A stretch of DNA of 64,000 nucleotides, from positions 956,377-1,020,376 of the forward strand of contig SCFO01000001.1 in assembly GCA_004078665.1 (NCBI GenBank), written 5' to 3'. The translations under genes and the position numbers were made by a program. This stretch comes from Halobacillus fulvus. Its GTDB lineage: Bacteria; Bacillota; Bacilli; Bacillales; Halobacillaceae. The notes beneath the pieces were generated by a model. The model ran no database searches. It saw only the letters and a list, made by a program, of their open reading frames with translations, and had not been told where the DNA came from. This document shows, piece after piece, positions 54,691 to 63,943 of this stretch (position 1 is its first letter; each line of letters begins with the position of its first letter).

Positions 54691-55633
54691 AATTAAAAAA
54701 TGGTAATGGAAGTGTTACAAGAACCATCATGAGGAACATGATTGTCAAGTAGTTCAATGAGTAGATAAACATCCATGTTGCCCACTTGTTATCATTCTTC
54801 ATAAAGAAGCCGGCTATACCTAGGGCAAGCCAACCGAAGGATAAAAGGAAGGCGATGATTAAGAAAAGGCTGCCCAAAGAAGCTAAATAAATAGGTAATG
54901 GCAGTAAACAAGCGACATAGATGACAATTTGGCGTTTTGTGATACCAAATCCATGTACTACAGGTAGCATAGGTACACCTGCAGCTTTATATTCATCTTT
55001 CTTTTTCATAGCAAGCGCCAAAAAGTGCGGCGTCTGCCAGATAAACATAATTAAAAATAGGATGAGCGCTTCCAGTTGAAGACCTGGATCAATAGCAGCC
55101 CAGCCGATTAATGGTGGTACAGCACCGGAGAAGCTCCCGATTACTGTATTAATCGTATACCTGCGTTTAGACCACATCGTGTAGAGCACAACATAAACAA
55201 ACCATCCAAATGCGCCCCATAATGCGGCTTGCAATGTAGTAAACATTAAAACAACAAAACCAGCAATTGATACGGTGATACCCATTAATTTAATAACAGA
55301 TAACGGAATCGAACCCGTAACCGTCGGACGATTCTTCGTCCGGGACATGATCGGATCGATATCCCTGTCATACCAGTTGTTAATAATACATCCACCAGCG
55401 ATGACGAGCGCGGTTCCGAGCATTGTCAGCAAAAAAGTTCCCCAATGATCGGTAAATTTAGAACCGGTAAAATGCAAGGCTAACCAAAAGCCTGCAAATG
55501 TCGTTATTAAATTGGAATTAATAATCCCTACTTTAATCAAACTTTTAATATCAGCTAACAATGAAGACTCACGTACAGCCGGCTGACTCATCATTTCCGT
55601 AGTCGCGGACTCGACTGTTCTTGGATTATCCAT
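54689..55633 (-). CDS. ctaB: Protoheme IX farnesyltransferase (heme O synthase)
   Basis: UbiA-family membrane prenyltransferase that converts heme B to heme O for the oxidase. The 314-residue protein has about nine membrane segments, the first Asp-rich motif NNWYDRDIDPIMSRTKNRPT near residue 95 and the second DEYKAAGVPMLPVV near 215. It leads the cta genes. Heme O must be converted to heme A by CtaA, whose gene is divergent from ctaB in B. subtilis but absent here. Confidence 0.95.
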   Translation of the reverse strand: MDNPRTVESATTEMMSQPAVRESSLLADIKSLIKVGIINSNLITTFAGFWLALHFTGSKFTDHWGTFLLTMLGTALVIAGGCIINNWYDRDIDPIMSRTKNRPTVTGSIPLSVIKLMGITVSIAGFVVLMFTTLQAALWGAFGWFVYVVLYTMWSKRRYTINTVIGSFSGAVPPLIGWAAIDPGLQLEALILFLIMFIWQTPHFLALAMKKKDEYKAAGVPMLPVVHGFGITKRQIVIYVACLLPLPIYLASLGSLFLIIAFLLSFGWLALGIAGFFMKNDNKWATWMFIYSLNYLTIMFLMMVLVTLPLPFFN

Positions 55634-56092
55634 CGTAATATCTTCCTCCTTCTACCTCCCTCGCGTTCCATTTCATCTTTTTCAAAATGGATGACCTCAG
55701 TCGAGGGGCGGTTTCCTCCCATTCGTGACAAAACTGGCACCATGACAAGAAACATCAAAATAATTGTATCATGGAATCGGTGTTCTATCTATTTAAACTC
55801 CAGATTTTTATTGAGATGTGACAACTTTGTGAAACCCCTTCATGTATCAGTATCAGCGAAATGATCAACTTTTAACGGCAAAAACATCAATTATTTTTTC
55901 CGGTAAATTTCCAAGTTTCCACGGTGATAAAAGAACTTTTTGGAGGTCACCTATCTATTTCTAGCAGAGCCTCCTTTATAATGCAAGTTTTTTTGGAGAG
56001 ATCATGAAAACTTTTATCGTTCCTAATGTAAAACTATCGAAAGAAGAGATGCAAAAAAAAGAGCTGACCTTTGGATGGTCAGCTCTTATCCA
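55634..56092. other. pyc-ctaB gap without ctaA
   Basis: In these 459 bp I find no gene, though B. subtilis keeps ctaA here. On the minus strand an extended -10 (TGATACAAT, 55763-55771) could serve ctaB with a leader of about 120 nt; the -35 is weak. The pyc terminator lies at 56059-56087. A short plus-strand frame after 56004 runs into pyc antisense and is not believed. Confidence 0.5.
56059..56087 (-). terminator. Terminator of pyc
   Basis: The minus strand has an 11-bp perfect stem (AAGAGCTGACC with GGTCAGCTCTT) followed by eight T residues, just after the pyc stop. Confidence 0.93.
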
Positions 56093-59000
56093 TTATTCAA
56101 ATTCAATGAGAAGGTCGCCCACATGGATCGCTTCATTATTGGAGACATAAATATCTTTAATGACACCATCAAATGGAGCTTGGACTGTGGTTTCCATTTT
56201 CATCGCTTCTGTAATCATTAGGTGATCGCCCTTTTTCACCTTTTCGCCTTTACTAGAGATGACTTTAATGACAGTGCCTGGCATTGTCGCACCGATGTGT
56301 TTATTGTTGGACTTGTCCGCTTTCGGACGAGCTTCCACACTTGCCTTCACATTTTCATCACGAATGACGACTTCTCGTGGCTGCCCGTTCAGCTCGAAAT
56401 AAACCGTTCGTGTACCATCAATTTGAGCCTCTCCGACAGACACAAGCTTCACGATCAGTGTCTTCCCTTGCTCAATTTCTACTTCGATTTCTTCACCTAA
56501 GCGCATACCATAAAAGAAAGTCGGGGTATCGAGCATGGACATATCCCCGAACTGCTCCGTGAACTTCTGATGGTCCATGAACACTTTAGGGTATAACGCG
56601 TAGCTGATCATATCAAAGCTCGTCACGGGGCGATCGAGCTTATGGAACAGTGTTTCTTTCAAATCGTTGAAATCTACGGGATCGAGCAGTTCTCCAGGTC
56701 TTACGGTGATCGGTTCACGCCCTTTTAGGATCACGCGCTGAAGCTCGGACGGGAATCCACCATACGGTTGGCCGAGGTATCCTTGGAATAGTTCCACGAC
56801 ACTATCTGGGAAGTCAAGAGAGTCTCCCTTATCGTAAATGTCATCCTCACTCAAGTTATTTTGCACCATGAACAGGGCCATATCACCAACAACTTTGGAG
56901 GAAGGCGTGACTTTGACGATGTCCCCGAACATATCGTTGACGCGACGATACATTTTCTTCACTTCATCCCAACGATCCTTCAGGCCAACAGCTTTCGCCT
57001 GTTGCTGCAGATTACTATATTGGCCTCCTGGCATTTCGTGTTCATACACTTCTGTATGAGGAGCCATCATGCCGCTTTCAAAGTCCTGGTAGTACTTCCT
57101 TGTATCCTCCCAGTAGTGTCCAAGCTGTTCATAAGCTTTTATGTCCACATTCGGCTTTCGCTCACTGCCTTCAAGAGCATAATACAAGCTGTTGGCACTA
57201 GGCTGCGAAGTTAGTCCAGCCATAGAGCCTGTAGCTACGTCTACCACGTCAACTCCTGCCTCAACTGCACGTGCGTAAGTGAAAATACCGTTACCGCTTG
57301 TATCGTGCGTGTGCAGGTGAATCGGAATATCAATCGTTTCTTTCAAAGTAGAAATCAGCTGATAAGCCGCTTCCGGTTTCATTAAACCAGCCATATCCTT
57401 GATCCCAAGAATGTGCGCACCGGAATCCTGAAGCTCTTTCGCTACTTTTTTATAATAGTTCAAGTCGTATTTAGGACGGGATGGATCAAGGATATCTCCC
57501 GTGTAACACATCGCGGCTTCCGCTACCTTTCCATTTTCACGGACAGACTCGATGGCTAATTTCATTCCGTCCACCCAGTTCAAGCTGTCAAAGATACGGA
57601 AGACATCGATGCCCGCATTCGAACTCTTTTCGACGAATTCTTTGATCAGGTTATCTGGATAGTTTTTATATCCAACCGCATTGGACGCCCGAAGCAGCAT
57701 TTGGAAAAGGACGTTCGGTGCTTTTTCACGCAGTTTCAACAGGCGTGACCACGGATCTTCGTTCAAGAACCTGTAGGACACATCGAATGTCGCACCGCCC
57801 CACATTTCAAGCGAGAATAAATCCGGAAGCAAGCGTGCTGTCGGTTCTGCAATATTTTCTATATCTTTCGTCCGCACCCTTGTCGCAAGAAGAGACTGAT
57901 GCGCATCACGGAAGGTCGTATCTGTCAGAAGCACTTCCTTCTGTTCTTTCAGCCACTGCGCAAGGCCTTCTGGGCCTCTTTCATCAAGGATTTGCTTCGT
58001 TCCGTTCGGAATCGGTTCAGAATACTTCACATCTGGAAGTCTAGGTTTTGAATACGTCGGCTTTTTACGATTTCCGTACCCTTCAAACCCGTTAATGGTA
58101 CGATCCGCAATATACGTGAGCATTTTCGTTCCACGGTCTTTTCTCTTCGGGAAAACAAAAAGTTCTGGCGAGCGGTCGATGAACGTCGTATCGTATTCAC
58201 CAGATAAAAATAGTTTATGCTGTACGACATTTTCAAGGAACGGAATATTCGTCTTTATTCCGCGGATTCGGAACTCCCTCAAGTTCCGCACCATTTTCTG
58301 AGCTGCCTGTTCAAAGGTCAAAGCCCAAGTGGACAGCTTCACAAGTAAAGAATCGTAATATGGTGAAATGACGGCGCCTTGAAAACCGTTCCCTGCATCC
58401 AGACGGACTCCGAAACCACCACCTGAACGATAAGCCATAATCTTTCCGGTATCCGGCATGAAATTATTCAGAGGGTCCTCGGTGGTAACACGGGACTGGA
58501 TCGCGTATCCGTGAGGAGCGATTTGATCCTGTAGAGGAATTCCTATGGTTCCACCATGAAGCTCATGTCCTTCAGCAACACGGATTTGAGTCTGGACAAT
58601 ATCCACTCCCGTGATCATTTCTGTAATCGTATGCTCCACCTGTACACGCGGGTTAACTTCAATAAAGTAAAACTCATTCCCTGTTACAAGAAACTCTACC
58701 GTCCCGGCATTGATGTAATCGACATTCTTCATTAACTTAACCGCAGCTTCACAAATATCTTCACGCAGCTTATCCGATAAAGATACGCTCGGTGCAATCT
58801 CCACTACTTTCTGGTGACGACGTTGTACAGAGCAATCACGCTCATACAGGTGGACAATATTCCTGTGACGATCTCCGATAATTTGCACCTCAATATGCTT
58901 CGGCTGTTCAATCAGCTTTTCAACATATACCTCGTCACTTCCGAAGGCTGCTCTTGCTTCAGAGCGCGCTCTGTCATAAGCATCCTCTAGAGCTTCTTCG

Positions 59001-59536
59001 CTTCGGACAACACGCATGCCTCGTCCTCCACCACCCATGGCCGCTTTAATCATAAGTGGATAGCCGTGCTGCTTTCCGAAGGCCTTGATTTCACTTAACC
59101 CGCTTACAGGGCCGTCACTGCCTGGAATAACCGGGATGTCAGCTGCGATTGCCTGTTCACGTGCTTTTACCTTGTCCCCGAACATGTTGAGCTGTTCACT
59201 TGTCGGACCGATAAAAATGATTCCTTCTTCTTCGCAACGCTTGGCAAACTGAATGTTCTCTGAAAGGAAACCATATCCTGGATGGATCGCATCTACTCCG
59301 ACGCTCTTCGCGATTTCAATGATGCCTTCAATATCCAGGTAGGCATCAATCGGTTTTTTCCCTTCTCCAACAAGATAGGCTTCATCCGCCTTGTACCTGT
59401 GATAGGATCCCGTATCCTCCTGTGAATAAACCGCTACCGTACGAATATCCAATTCTGTACAGGCCCTGAAGACGCGAATTGCGATTTCTCCACGGTTTGC
59501 GACTAATACTTTGTTGATCTTATTCAGTTTTGCCAT
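56093..59536 (-). CDS. pyc: Pyruvate carboxylase
   Basis: Biotin enzyme that makes oxaloacetate from pyruvate to refill the TCA cycle. The 1147-residue protein has the biotin carboxylase domain (about 1-455, with MIKAAMGGGGRGMRVV and the CSVQRRHQKVVEIAPS loop), the carboxyltransferase domain (about 530-810, starting DTTFRDAHQSLLATR, with HTHDTSGNG), and the C-terminal biotin carrier with the biotinylated Lys in ITEAMKMETTV near 1110. The start lies inside the ftsW end (13-bp overlap), so ftsW and pyc are one transcriptional unit, as in B. subtilis. Confidence 0.98.
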   Translation of the reverse strand: MAKLNKINKVLVANRGEIAIRVFRACTELDIRTVAVYSQEDTGSYHRYKADEAYLVGEGKKPIDAYLDIEGIIEIAKSVGVDAIHPGYGFLSENIQFAKRCEEEGIIFIGPTSEQLNMFGDKVKAREQAIAADIPVIPGSDGPVSGLSEIKAFGKQHGYPLMIKAAMGGGGRGMRVVRSEEALEDAYDRARSEARAAFGSDEVYVEKLIEQPKHIEVQIIGDRHRNIVHLYERDCSVQRRHQKVVEIAPSVSLSDKLREDICEAAVKLMKNVDYINAGTVEFLVTGNEFYFIEVNPRVQVEHTITEMITGVDIVQTQIRVAEGHELHGGTIGIPLQDQIAPHGYAIQSRVTTEDPLNNFMPDTGKIMAYRSGGGFGVRLDAGNGFQGAVISPYYDSLLVKLSTWALTFEQAAQKMVRNLREFRIRGIKTNIPFLENVVQHKLFLSGEYDTTFIDRSPELFVFPKRKDRGTKMLTYIADRTINGFEGYGNRKKPTYSKPRLPDVKYSEPIPNGTKQILDERGPEGLAQWLKEQKEVLLTDTTFRDAHQSLLATRVRTKDIENIAEPTARLLPDLFSLEMWGGATFDVSYRFLNEDPWSRLLKLREKAPNVLFQMLLRASNAVGYKNYPDNLIKEFVEKSSNAGIDVFRIFDSLNWVDGMKLAIESVRENGKVAEAAMCYTGDILDPSRPKYDLNYYKKVAKELQDSGAHILGIKDMAGLMKPEAAYQLISTLKETIDIPIHLHTHDTSGNGIFTYARAVEAGVDVVDVATGSMAGLTSQPSANSLYYALEGSERKPNVDIKAYEQLGHYWEDTRKYYQDFESGMMAPHTEVYEHEMPGGQYSNLQQQAKAVGLKDRWDEVKKMYRRVNDMFGDIVKVTPSSKVVGDMALFMVQNNLSEDDIYDKGDSLDFPDSVVELFQGYLGQPYGGFPSELQRVILKGREPITVRPGELLDPVDFNDLKETLFHKLDRPVTSFDMISYALYPKVFMDHQKFTEQFGDMSMLDTPTFFYGMRLGEEIEVEIEQGKTLIVKLVSVGEAQIDGTRTVYFELNGQPREVVIRDENVKASVEARPKADKSNNKHIGATMPGTVIKVISSKGEKVKKGDHLMITEAMKMETTVQAPFDGVIKDIYVSNNEAIHVGDLLIEFE

Positions 59537-60717
59537 GATCTCACTCCTCGGTTTCTCATCGTTTTAGGTTCTTCTTTCACTACTTCTTCTACGTGAGTGT
59601 TTCGTTCCTGTTCTTTTATTTTGACTTTTCTAGCTATATTATTAAGCATCCCTACCGCAACCATTAAAATAATGATCGAGGAGCCTCCGTAACTGACAAA
59701 CGGAAGCGTCACCCCTGTAATTGGTAGGATCCCGCTCATAGCACCAAGATTAATGAAGGCCTGAATTCCAATCATCGAAGAAATCCCAATCGCCATTAAA
59801 GCTCCGAAAGCATCGCGGCATCTTGAAGATATGTAGAGACCACGCAATACAATGAGAGCTAACAGTCCAACCGTAATCGCCACTCCTACAAAGCCTAGTT
59901 CCTCAGCAATGACAGCCATAATAAAGTCTGTGTGTGGCTCAGGCAGATAGCCGAGTTTCTGAACACCCTGACCAAGACCTTCTCCGAGCAGACCACCTGT
60001 CCCTATGGCTACATAAGACTGTATTAAATGGTAACCGCCTGCATCCGGATCCTCAAAAGGCTGGTATGCGCCCGAGAACCTCTCCAAACGTTCGTCGGTC
60101 ACCATTTGGGTGGCTCCTATGCCGATGACGGCAACTGTAACAAACACCAACAAAGCGATGTGCCGCTTCCGAATTCCTGAACACATGATGACGAAGCTTG
60201 CAATCATCCCGATAACAGCCGCCGTTCCTATATCCGGCTGCATGATGATCAAACCTAGAATCAGCGCTGTTAAAATAAGCGGTGGGAGAACAGCTTGATA
60301 AAAGTTATCAATATATTTTTGTTTTTTGGCGTAAACAGAAGCCAAATAAATGATAATTCCTACTTTCACAAATTCAGCCGGTTGCAAATTCATGAATCCT
60401 AAATTGTACCACGACAAAGAGTTATTCACTTCTGTTCCGAAGAAAAACAGTCCTCCTAAGGCAAGGATCATCAGAACGACGATCGGCTTGGCTAACTCCT
60501 GCCATATACGGTAATTAATATTGGATATGATCAACATTAAGATCAATCCGATTACGACCCACTGCAATTGTTTAAATAAGAAATGATCACTTTCTACATT
60601 AAAACGGATGGGGCCGTAAACCATACTTGCGCTGTAAATCATCACTGTCCCAAAAGCCACTAAAGCGATAGGGGCAAATAATAATGTAAAGTCATAAGTT
60701 TTCAATCGTCGAATCAT
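59524..60717 (-). CDS. ftsW: SEDS peptidoglycan polymerase FtsW
   Basis: Divisome glycosyltransferase that works with PBP2B. The 397-residue protein has about ten membrane segments and SEDS motifs MIYSASMVYG, QPAEFVKVGIIIYLAS, IIMQPDIGTAA, PEPHTDFIMAVIAEELGFVG (catalytic Asp) and LPFVSYGGSS, with a basic cytoplasmic tail. Position between ylaN and pyc marks it as FtsW rather than SpoVE or RodA. The ribosome site is weak (GGGATG). The stop region carries the pyc ribosome site. Confidence 0.94.
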   Translation of the reverse strand: MIRRLKTYDFTLLFAPIALVAFGTVMIYSASMVYGPIRFNVESDHFLFKQLQWVVIGLILMLIISNINYRIWQELAKPIVVLMILALGGLFFFGTEVNNSLSWYNLGFMNLQPAEFVKVGIIIYLASVYAKKQKYIDNFYQAVLPPLILTALILGLIIMQPDIGTAAVIGMIASFVIMCSGIRKRHIALLVFVTVAVIGIGATQMVTDERLERFSGAYQPFEDPDAGGYHLIQSYVAIGTGGLLGEGLGQGVQKLGYLPEPHTDFIMAVIAEELGFVGVAITVGLLALIVLRGLYISSRCRDAFGALMAIGISSMIGIQAFINLGAMSGILPITGVTLPFVSYGGSSIIILMVAVGMLNNIARKVKIKEQERNTHVEEVVKEEPKTMRNRGVRSWQN

Positions 60718-60878
60718 CTTTATTCATCCCTACTTTAATTTTTTTCTATCCACGTTCAACACTTCGCCCTACTTTACTTTCCCGATGCCATAACGTTCGA
60801 GCATTCCAGAATCCTTATGTACGGAATCTCACCATTTCTCATGCAACCTTTTGCACAGAGCGGTCTTGATACAAAAAA

Positions 60879-60913
60879 ACTCAAATTACAACAGAGGTCG
60901 TCGCAATTTGAGC
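60879..60913 (-). terminator. Terminator of ylaN
   Basis: The minus strand has a stem of about 10 bp (CTCAAATTG with TAATTTGAG) followed by seven T residues after the ylaN stop. It partly insulates ftsW, whose own promoter in the next 160 bp I could not define. Confidence 0.75.
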
Positions 60914-60920
60914 TAGTCTA

Positions 60921-61202
60921 TCATGATTTTTGAGCAGCCTCATGTAAGACATTCAGTTGTTTTTCCAAATTATCTAGAATTTGCTTTCCTTCCTCATCGC
61001 TGATCAAATTCAAACGAACCGCAAAATGAATTTCACGGGATAGACCAAACATTTGTGTATCTAAAACTTCTTCATATAATGGACATTGAGGCATGGTGAG
61101 GTTGTCCATCTGCACTTTAATAAGGCGAAGTATTTTATCAGCATCAGCTTTTAGAAGGGCATAGGCTTTTTCCCGGTGATCCACAGCCACATCAGACAAC
61201 AT
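60921..61202 (-). CDS. ylaN: YlaN family protein (Fur-associated, UPF0358)
   Basis: A 93-residue helical protein with [46 protein letters not shown] split over two helices, and an amphipathic end. YlaN was once called essential; work in B. subtilis and S. aureus ties it to iron homeostasis through binding Fur. The ATG at 61202 follows GGAGGGG; an ATG at 61217 overlaps that site and is rejected. Confidence 0.93.
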   Translation of the reverse strand: MLSDVAVDHREKAYALLKADADKILRLIKVQMDNLTMPQCPLYEEVLDTQMFGLSREIHFAVRLNLISDEEGKQILDNLEKQLNVLHEAAQKS

Positions 61203-61285
61203 AGAAATCCCCTCCATCTACAGTCTTTCTTTCCATTATCTTATCGTTTAGTAACAAAAATTGCAACAAACGATAGTGGATTCGT

Positions 61286-62215
61286 CTAAAAAATAGACAG
61301 ATCGTAACGATTGGAAAGTAGCTCAAGTAATTTGAGACCAACTACGCTGTTTCCTTTATCATCAAGACTCGGACCATACACCGCAATTCCGCCAAATCCA
61401 TTCAACGAAGCAAGCACAGATCCCGACACTCCACTTTTGGCAGGAATCCCCACTTTTATCGCAAAGGATCCCGAAGCATCATACATGCCGCACGTAACCA
61501 TGAACGTTTTACAAATCCGCGCCAAATGCTTCGGAATAATCCGTCTGCCGGATGCAATATCTCTTCCTTCATTCGCAAGCAAGGCACCGATTCTTGCGAG
61601 TTGACAGACGTTCAACTCAATCGCACATTGTTTCGTGTAGGCATCGAGCGTTTCCTCCACACTACCTGTTACAATTCGGTGCTGTTTCATATAAAAAAGC
61701 AGCGAGCGGTTCAAAAAGGCTGTTTCAAACTCATTCGAAGCTACTTCTTCGTTATAACGTATCGAATGGTCGTCTGTCAGTTCGTGAATAAAGCTGAGCA
61801 GTCGCCCCACCTTTTCATCTGGTGTATCCCCATGGATCATGTGAGTAACCGCTAAAGCCCCTGCATTGATCATTGGATTAAGTGGCTTAGACGGTGTCCT
61901 CTCCAATCGATAAATCGAATGGAAAGGGTCTCCTGTAGGTTCCATCCCTACCCTCTCAAACACATAATCCTCTCCGTTGTCCATCAAGGCCAAGGCTAAA
62001 GAAAGGACCTTCGAAATACTCTGAAGCGTAAACATCGCCTCTGTCTCGCCTGCTTCGACGCTGTCTCCATCTATATAATGAATCGCCACAGCCAAATTTT
62101 CCGGATCCTGCCTTGATAAAGCAGGTATATAATTTGCGACTTGACCATCATAAGCATAAGGACGGACGTTATTCAGCCATTCTTCTAATATTTCTGTGGT
62201 GATATCTTTTTTCAA
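61286..62215 (-). CDS. glsA: Glutaminase A (YlaM type)
   Basis: Hydrolyses glutamine to glutamate and ammonia, with a beta-lactamase-like fold. The 309-residue protein has the catalytic Ser-x-x-Lys motif in FTLQSISKVLSLALAL near residue 64, NPMINAGALAV near 112, VTCGMYDASGSFA, and IPAKSGVSGSVLA near 255. The start is TTG behind GGAGG. B. subtilis has two glutaminases; position gives YlaM. Salt-adapted bacteria often accumulate glutamate, which fits but is not shown. Confidence 0.95.
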   Translation of the reverse strand: MKKDITTEILEEWLNNVRPYAYDGQVANYIPALSRQDPENLAVAIHYIDGDSVEAGETEAMFTLQSISKVLSLALALMDNGEDYVFERVGMEPTGDPFHSIYRLERTPSKPLNPMINAGALAVTHMIHGDTPDEKVGRLLSFIHELTDDHSIRYNEEVASNEFETAFLNRSLLFYMKQHRIVTGSVEETLDAYTKQCAIELNVCQLARIGALLANEGRDIASGRRIIPKHLARICKTFMVTCGMYDASGSFAIKVGIPAKSGVSGSVLASLNGFGGIAVYGPSLDDKGNSVVGLKLLELLSNRYDLSIF

Positions 62216-62300
62216 TCGTCTCAGCCTCCATTAATGAAATCGAATTCATTTTTTGCTATCATTTGATTTGGATGATAATTATTGGAAAGGTGGCTCCACC

Positions 62301-62795
62301 ATGATTGTGCAAATTGCAGGAAACGTGAAATTTCCTATTACATTGGATCCTACCGTCTGGATCTTTGACGACCGGAAGGTAACATTTAAAGAAATTTTCG
62401 AACCAGATGCCGTCGAGACTTCAGAAGAAGAGGAAGATGAACTGAAACGGCAGTCGCTTCGATTCGATCGTGAGGTTTACCAGCAAAAGCTGAACCCACC
62501 TGTTAACAAAAGCCTGAATCGTTATGAAAAGCAAAGAATCGTCAACGGCACGTTCCTTATGCCACTGAAACCGTTTCTTCATACAAGCGAACCCGCACGC
62601 GATGTCAGCACGGCGGCTCTCGTAACAAAAGATGGAGAGCATGTCATCGATGCGGACGACTTAGCCGAATCCTACCTTCTCTTTGCGAAAGAAGGCAAGC
62701 CATTAAAAGAAGAAGGTCCGGTTCACTTATATTTCAAAGACGGTTCCAACCGATCCCAGCCTATTAAGGGAATTAAAAAAATCGTCTTACAGTAA
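62301..62795 (+). CDS. ylaL: YlaL family protein
   Basis: A 164-residue soluble protein starting MIVQIAGNVKFPITLDPTVWIFDDRKV, as in YlaL of Bacillus. Databases often call this family peptidyl-prolyl isomerase, but I see no isomerase motif. Acidic (ETSEEEEDEL). The ATG at 62301 follows AAAGGTGG; an in-frame ATG-like start at 62253 lacks a ribosome site. Divergent from glsA. The following gene in B. subtilis, ylaK (phoH), is absent. Confidence 0.82.
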   Translation: MIVQIAGNVKFPITLDPTVWIFDDRKVTFKEIFEPDAVETSEEEEDELKRQSLRFDREVYQQKLNPPVNKSLNRYEKQRIVNGTFLMPLKPFLHTSEPARDVSTAALVTKDGEHVIDADDLAESYLLFAKEGKPLKEEGPVHLYFKDGSNRSQPIKGIKKIVLQ

Positions 62796-62801
62796 GGATC
62801 A

Positions 62802-62831
62802 GGGCAGCCCGAAACGGCTGTCCTTTTTACA
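62802..62831 (+). terminator. Terminator of ylaL
   Basis: A 9-bp stem (AGGGCAGCC with GGCTGTCCT) is followed by TTTTT just after the ylaL stop. Confidence 0.85.
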
Positions 62832-62913
62832 TATTCTTTTCACAAAAGACAAACACTATGACAAGTGGCTCTCACTAATATTGATTTTTATAAAAAGAAA
62901 AGTGGTGTTTGTC

Positions 62914-63489
62914 TTGAAGAAAATTCTATTTATCCTTTCTATGCTACTTCTGGCTGCTTGTCAGCAAAATGAACAGGAATCCCTCTTACAGGAACGTCAG
63001 GAGGAGTCGCATTTAAAATATGTAACCGACTCTGACCCGATTGAAAAGAGACCGTTAACAAGCCAGCAGGTAGCACGAACGTTAGCTCAAACCGCTACGG
63101 AAGTTCCAGATGTACACGACGCGACAGCTATTGTCCTTGGGAACTATGCGGCCGTAGGGATCGACATCGATAAAGATCTCGACCGCGCGCGTGTCGGAGT
63201 CATCAAATATTCAGTAGCAGAAGCATTGCAGCATGATCCATACGGAAAGCAGGCTATTGTCATCGCGGATGCCGATGGTGTTGAACGTCTGAGGAATCTC
63301 GGTCAGAAAATGGCAGAAGGTCACCCCGTCGAAGCCGTGACAAATGAATTAAGCCAAATTGTGGCTAGGTACATGCCAGAGGGTCCCCTCAATGATCGAC
63401 CGCAAACCGAAAGCAATCAAGAATCGATTCCTCAGGAGGACCAGGAAAAATTGGAGCAAGTCGAAAAAGAACAGTCGAAAGAGGGCTAA
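62914..63489 (+). CDS. ylaJ: YhcN/YlaJ family sporulation lipoprotein
   Basis: A 191-residue lipoprotein with signal peptide and lipobox LLLAAC (Cys18 if translation starts at TTG 62914), followed by a Gln/Glu-rich linker and the YhcN/YlaJ domain with HDATAIVLGNYAAVGIDIDKDLD (cut to its core) and VADADGVERLRNL. The family is made in the forespore and placed in the inner spore membrane. The tail is acidic and Gln-rich. Upstream TTG/GTG codons (62881-62905) are alternatives, but the signal sequence favours 62914. Confidence 0.87.
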   Translation: MKKILFILSMLLLAACQQNEQESLLQERQEESHLKYVTDSDPIEKRPLTSQQVARTLAQTATEVPDVHDATAIVLGNYAAVGIDIDKDLDRARVGVIKYSVAEALQHDPYGKQAIVIADADGVERLRNLGQKMAEGHPVEAVTNELSQIVARYMPEGPLNDRPQTESNQESIPQEDQEKLEQVEKEQSKEG

Positions 63490-63494
63490 AGAAA

Positions 63495-63525
63495 AACAGC
63501 TAAATCCTGCCAGGATTTAGCTGTT
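63495..63525. terminator. Bidirectional terminator after ylaJ
   Basis: A 15-bp perfect stem (AACAGCTAAATCCTG with CAGGATTTAGCTGTT) with a 1-nt spacing is followed by T residues on the plus strand. It overlaps the 3' end of the convergent small gene. Confidence 0.88.
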
Positions 63526-63810
63526 GCTTTTTTCTAGGATTTCTCTTTCCTTCTCTGTCAGTTCATTATAGTATTGGACTCCGAATTGTGAGCCTTCCGC
63601 TACCATATCAGCATTTTCCAAATTGGAGACCTGCGGGTTTCCTGCTTCTTCGATCGGAAGGTCATCTTTTTTCGTGAATTTGCCTTGAATATCTCTTGTT
63701 TTATCCGCTACCTGCTGTCTGTTTTCCTCATCTTTAAGAAAATAAGCAAGCGCTCCTCCTACAACAGCTCCGACAGCTGTAAACATCCAGCGTTTTCTCA
63801 ACAGAATCAT
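63517..63810 (-). CDS. Small YtxH-like membrane protein, unrecognised family
   Basis: A 97-residue protein with a basic start (LLRKRW), one membrane segment (MFTAVGAVVGGALAYFL), then a charged helical stretch (KDEENRQQVADKTRDIQGKFTKKDD) and an acidic end (NELTEKEREILEKSNS). The layout resembles YtxH-type envelope proteins, but I cannot assign it. ATG at 63810 follows GAGGAAAGG closely; a TTG at 63801 is better spaced. No counterpart is known at this place in B. subtilis. Confidence 0.7.
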   Translation of the reverse strand: MILLRKRWMFTAVGAVVGGALAYFLKDEENRQQVADKTRDIQGKFTKKDDLPIEEAGNPQVSNLENADMVAEGSQFGVQYYNELTEKEREILEKSNS

Positions 63811-63943
63811 CCTTTCCTCAACTTGTATTTTTTACATTTCCCTGAATTTGAGAAATCAAACGTGAAAATATGTATTCACAAGACCCTCCTTAAATATGTT
63901 ACAATATTAGACAAAGGTTGTATAATATTTGAGGTGAACTGTC

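Noticed and set aside
55980-56150. Short plus-strand frame as a remnant of ctaA
   Set aside because: Its translation shows none of the hydrophobic start of CtaA and reads into the pyc terminator and antisense pyc.
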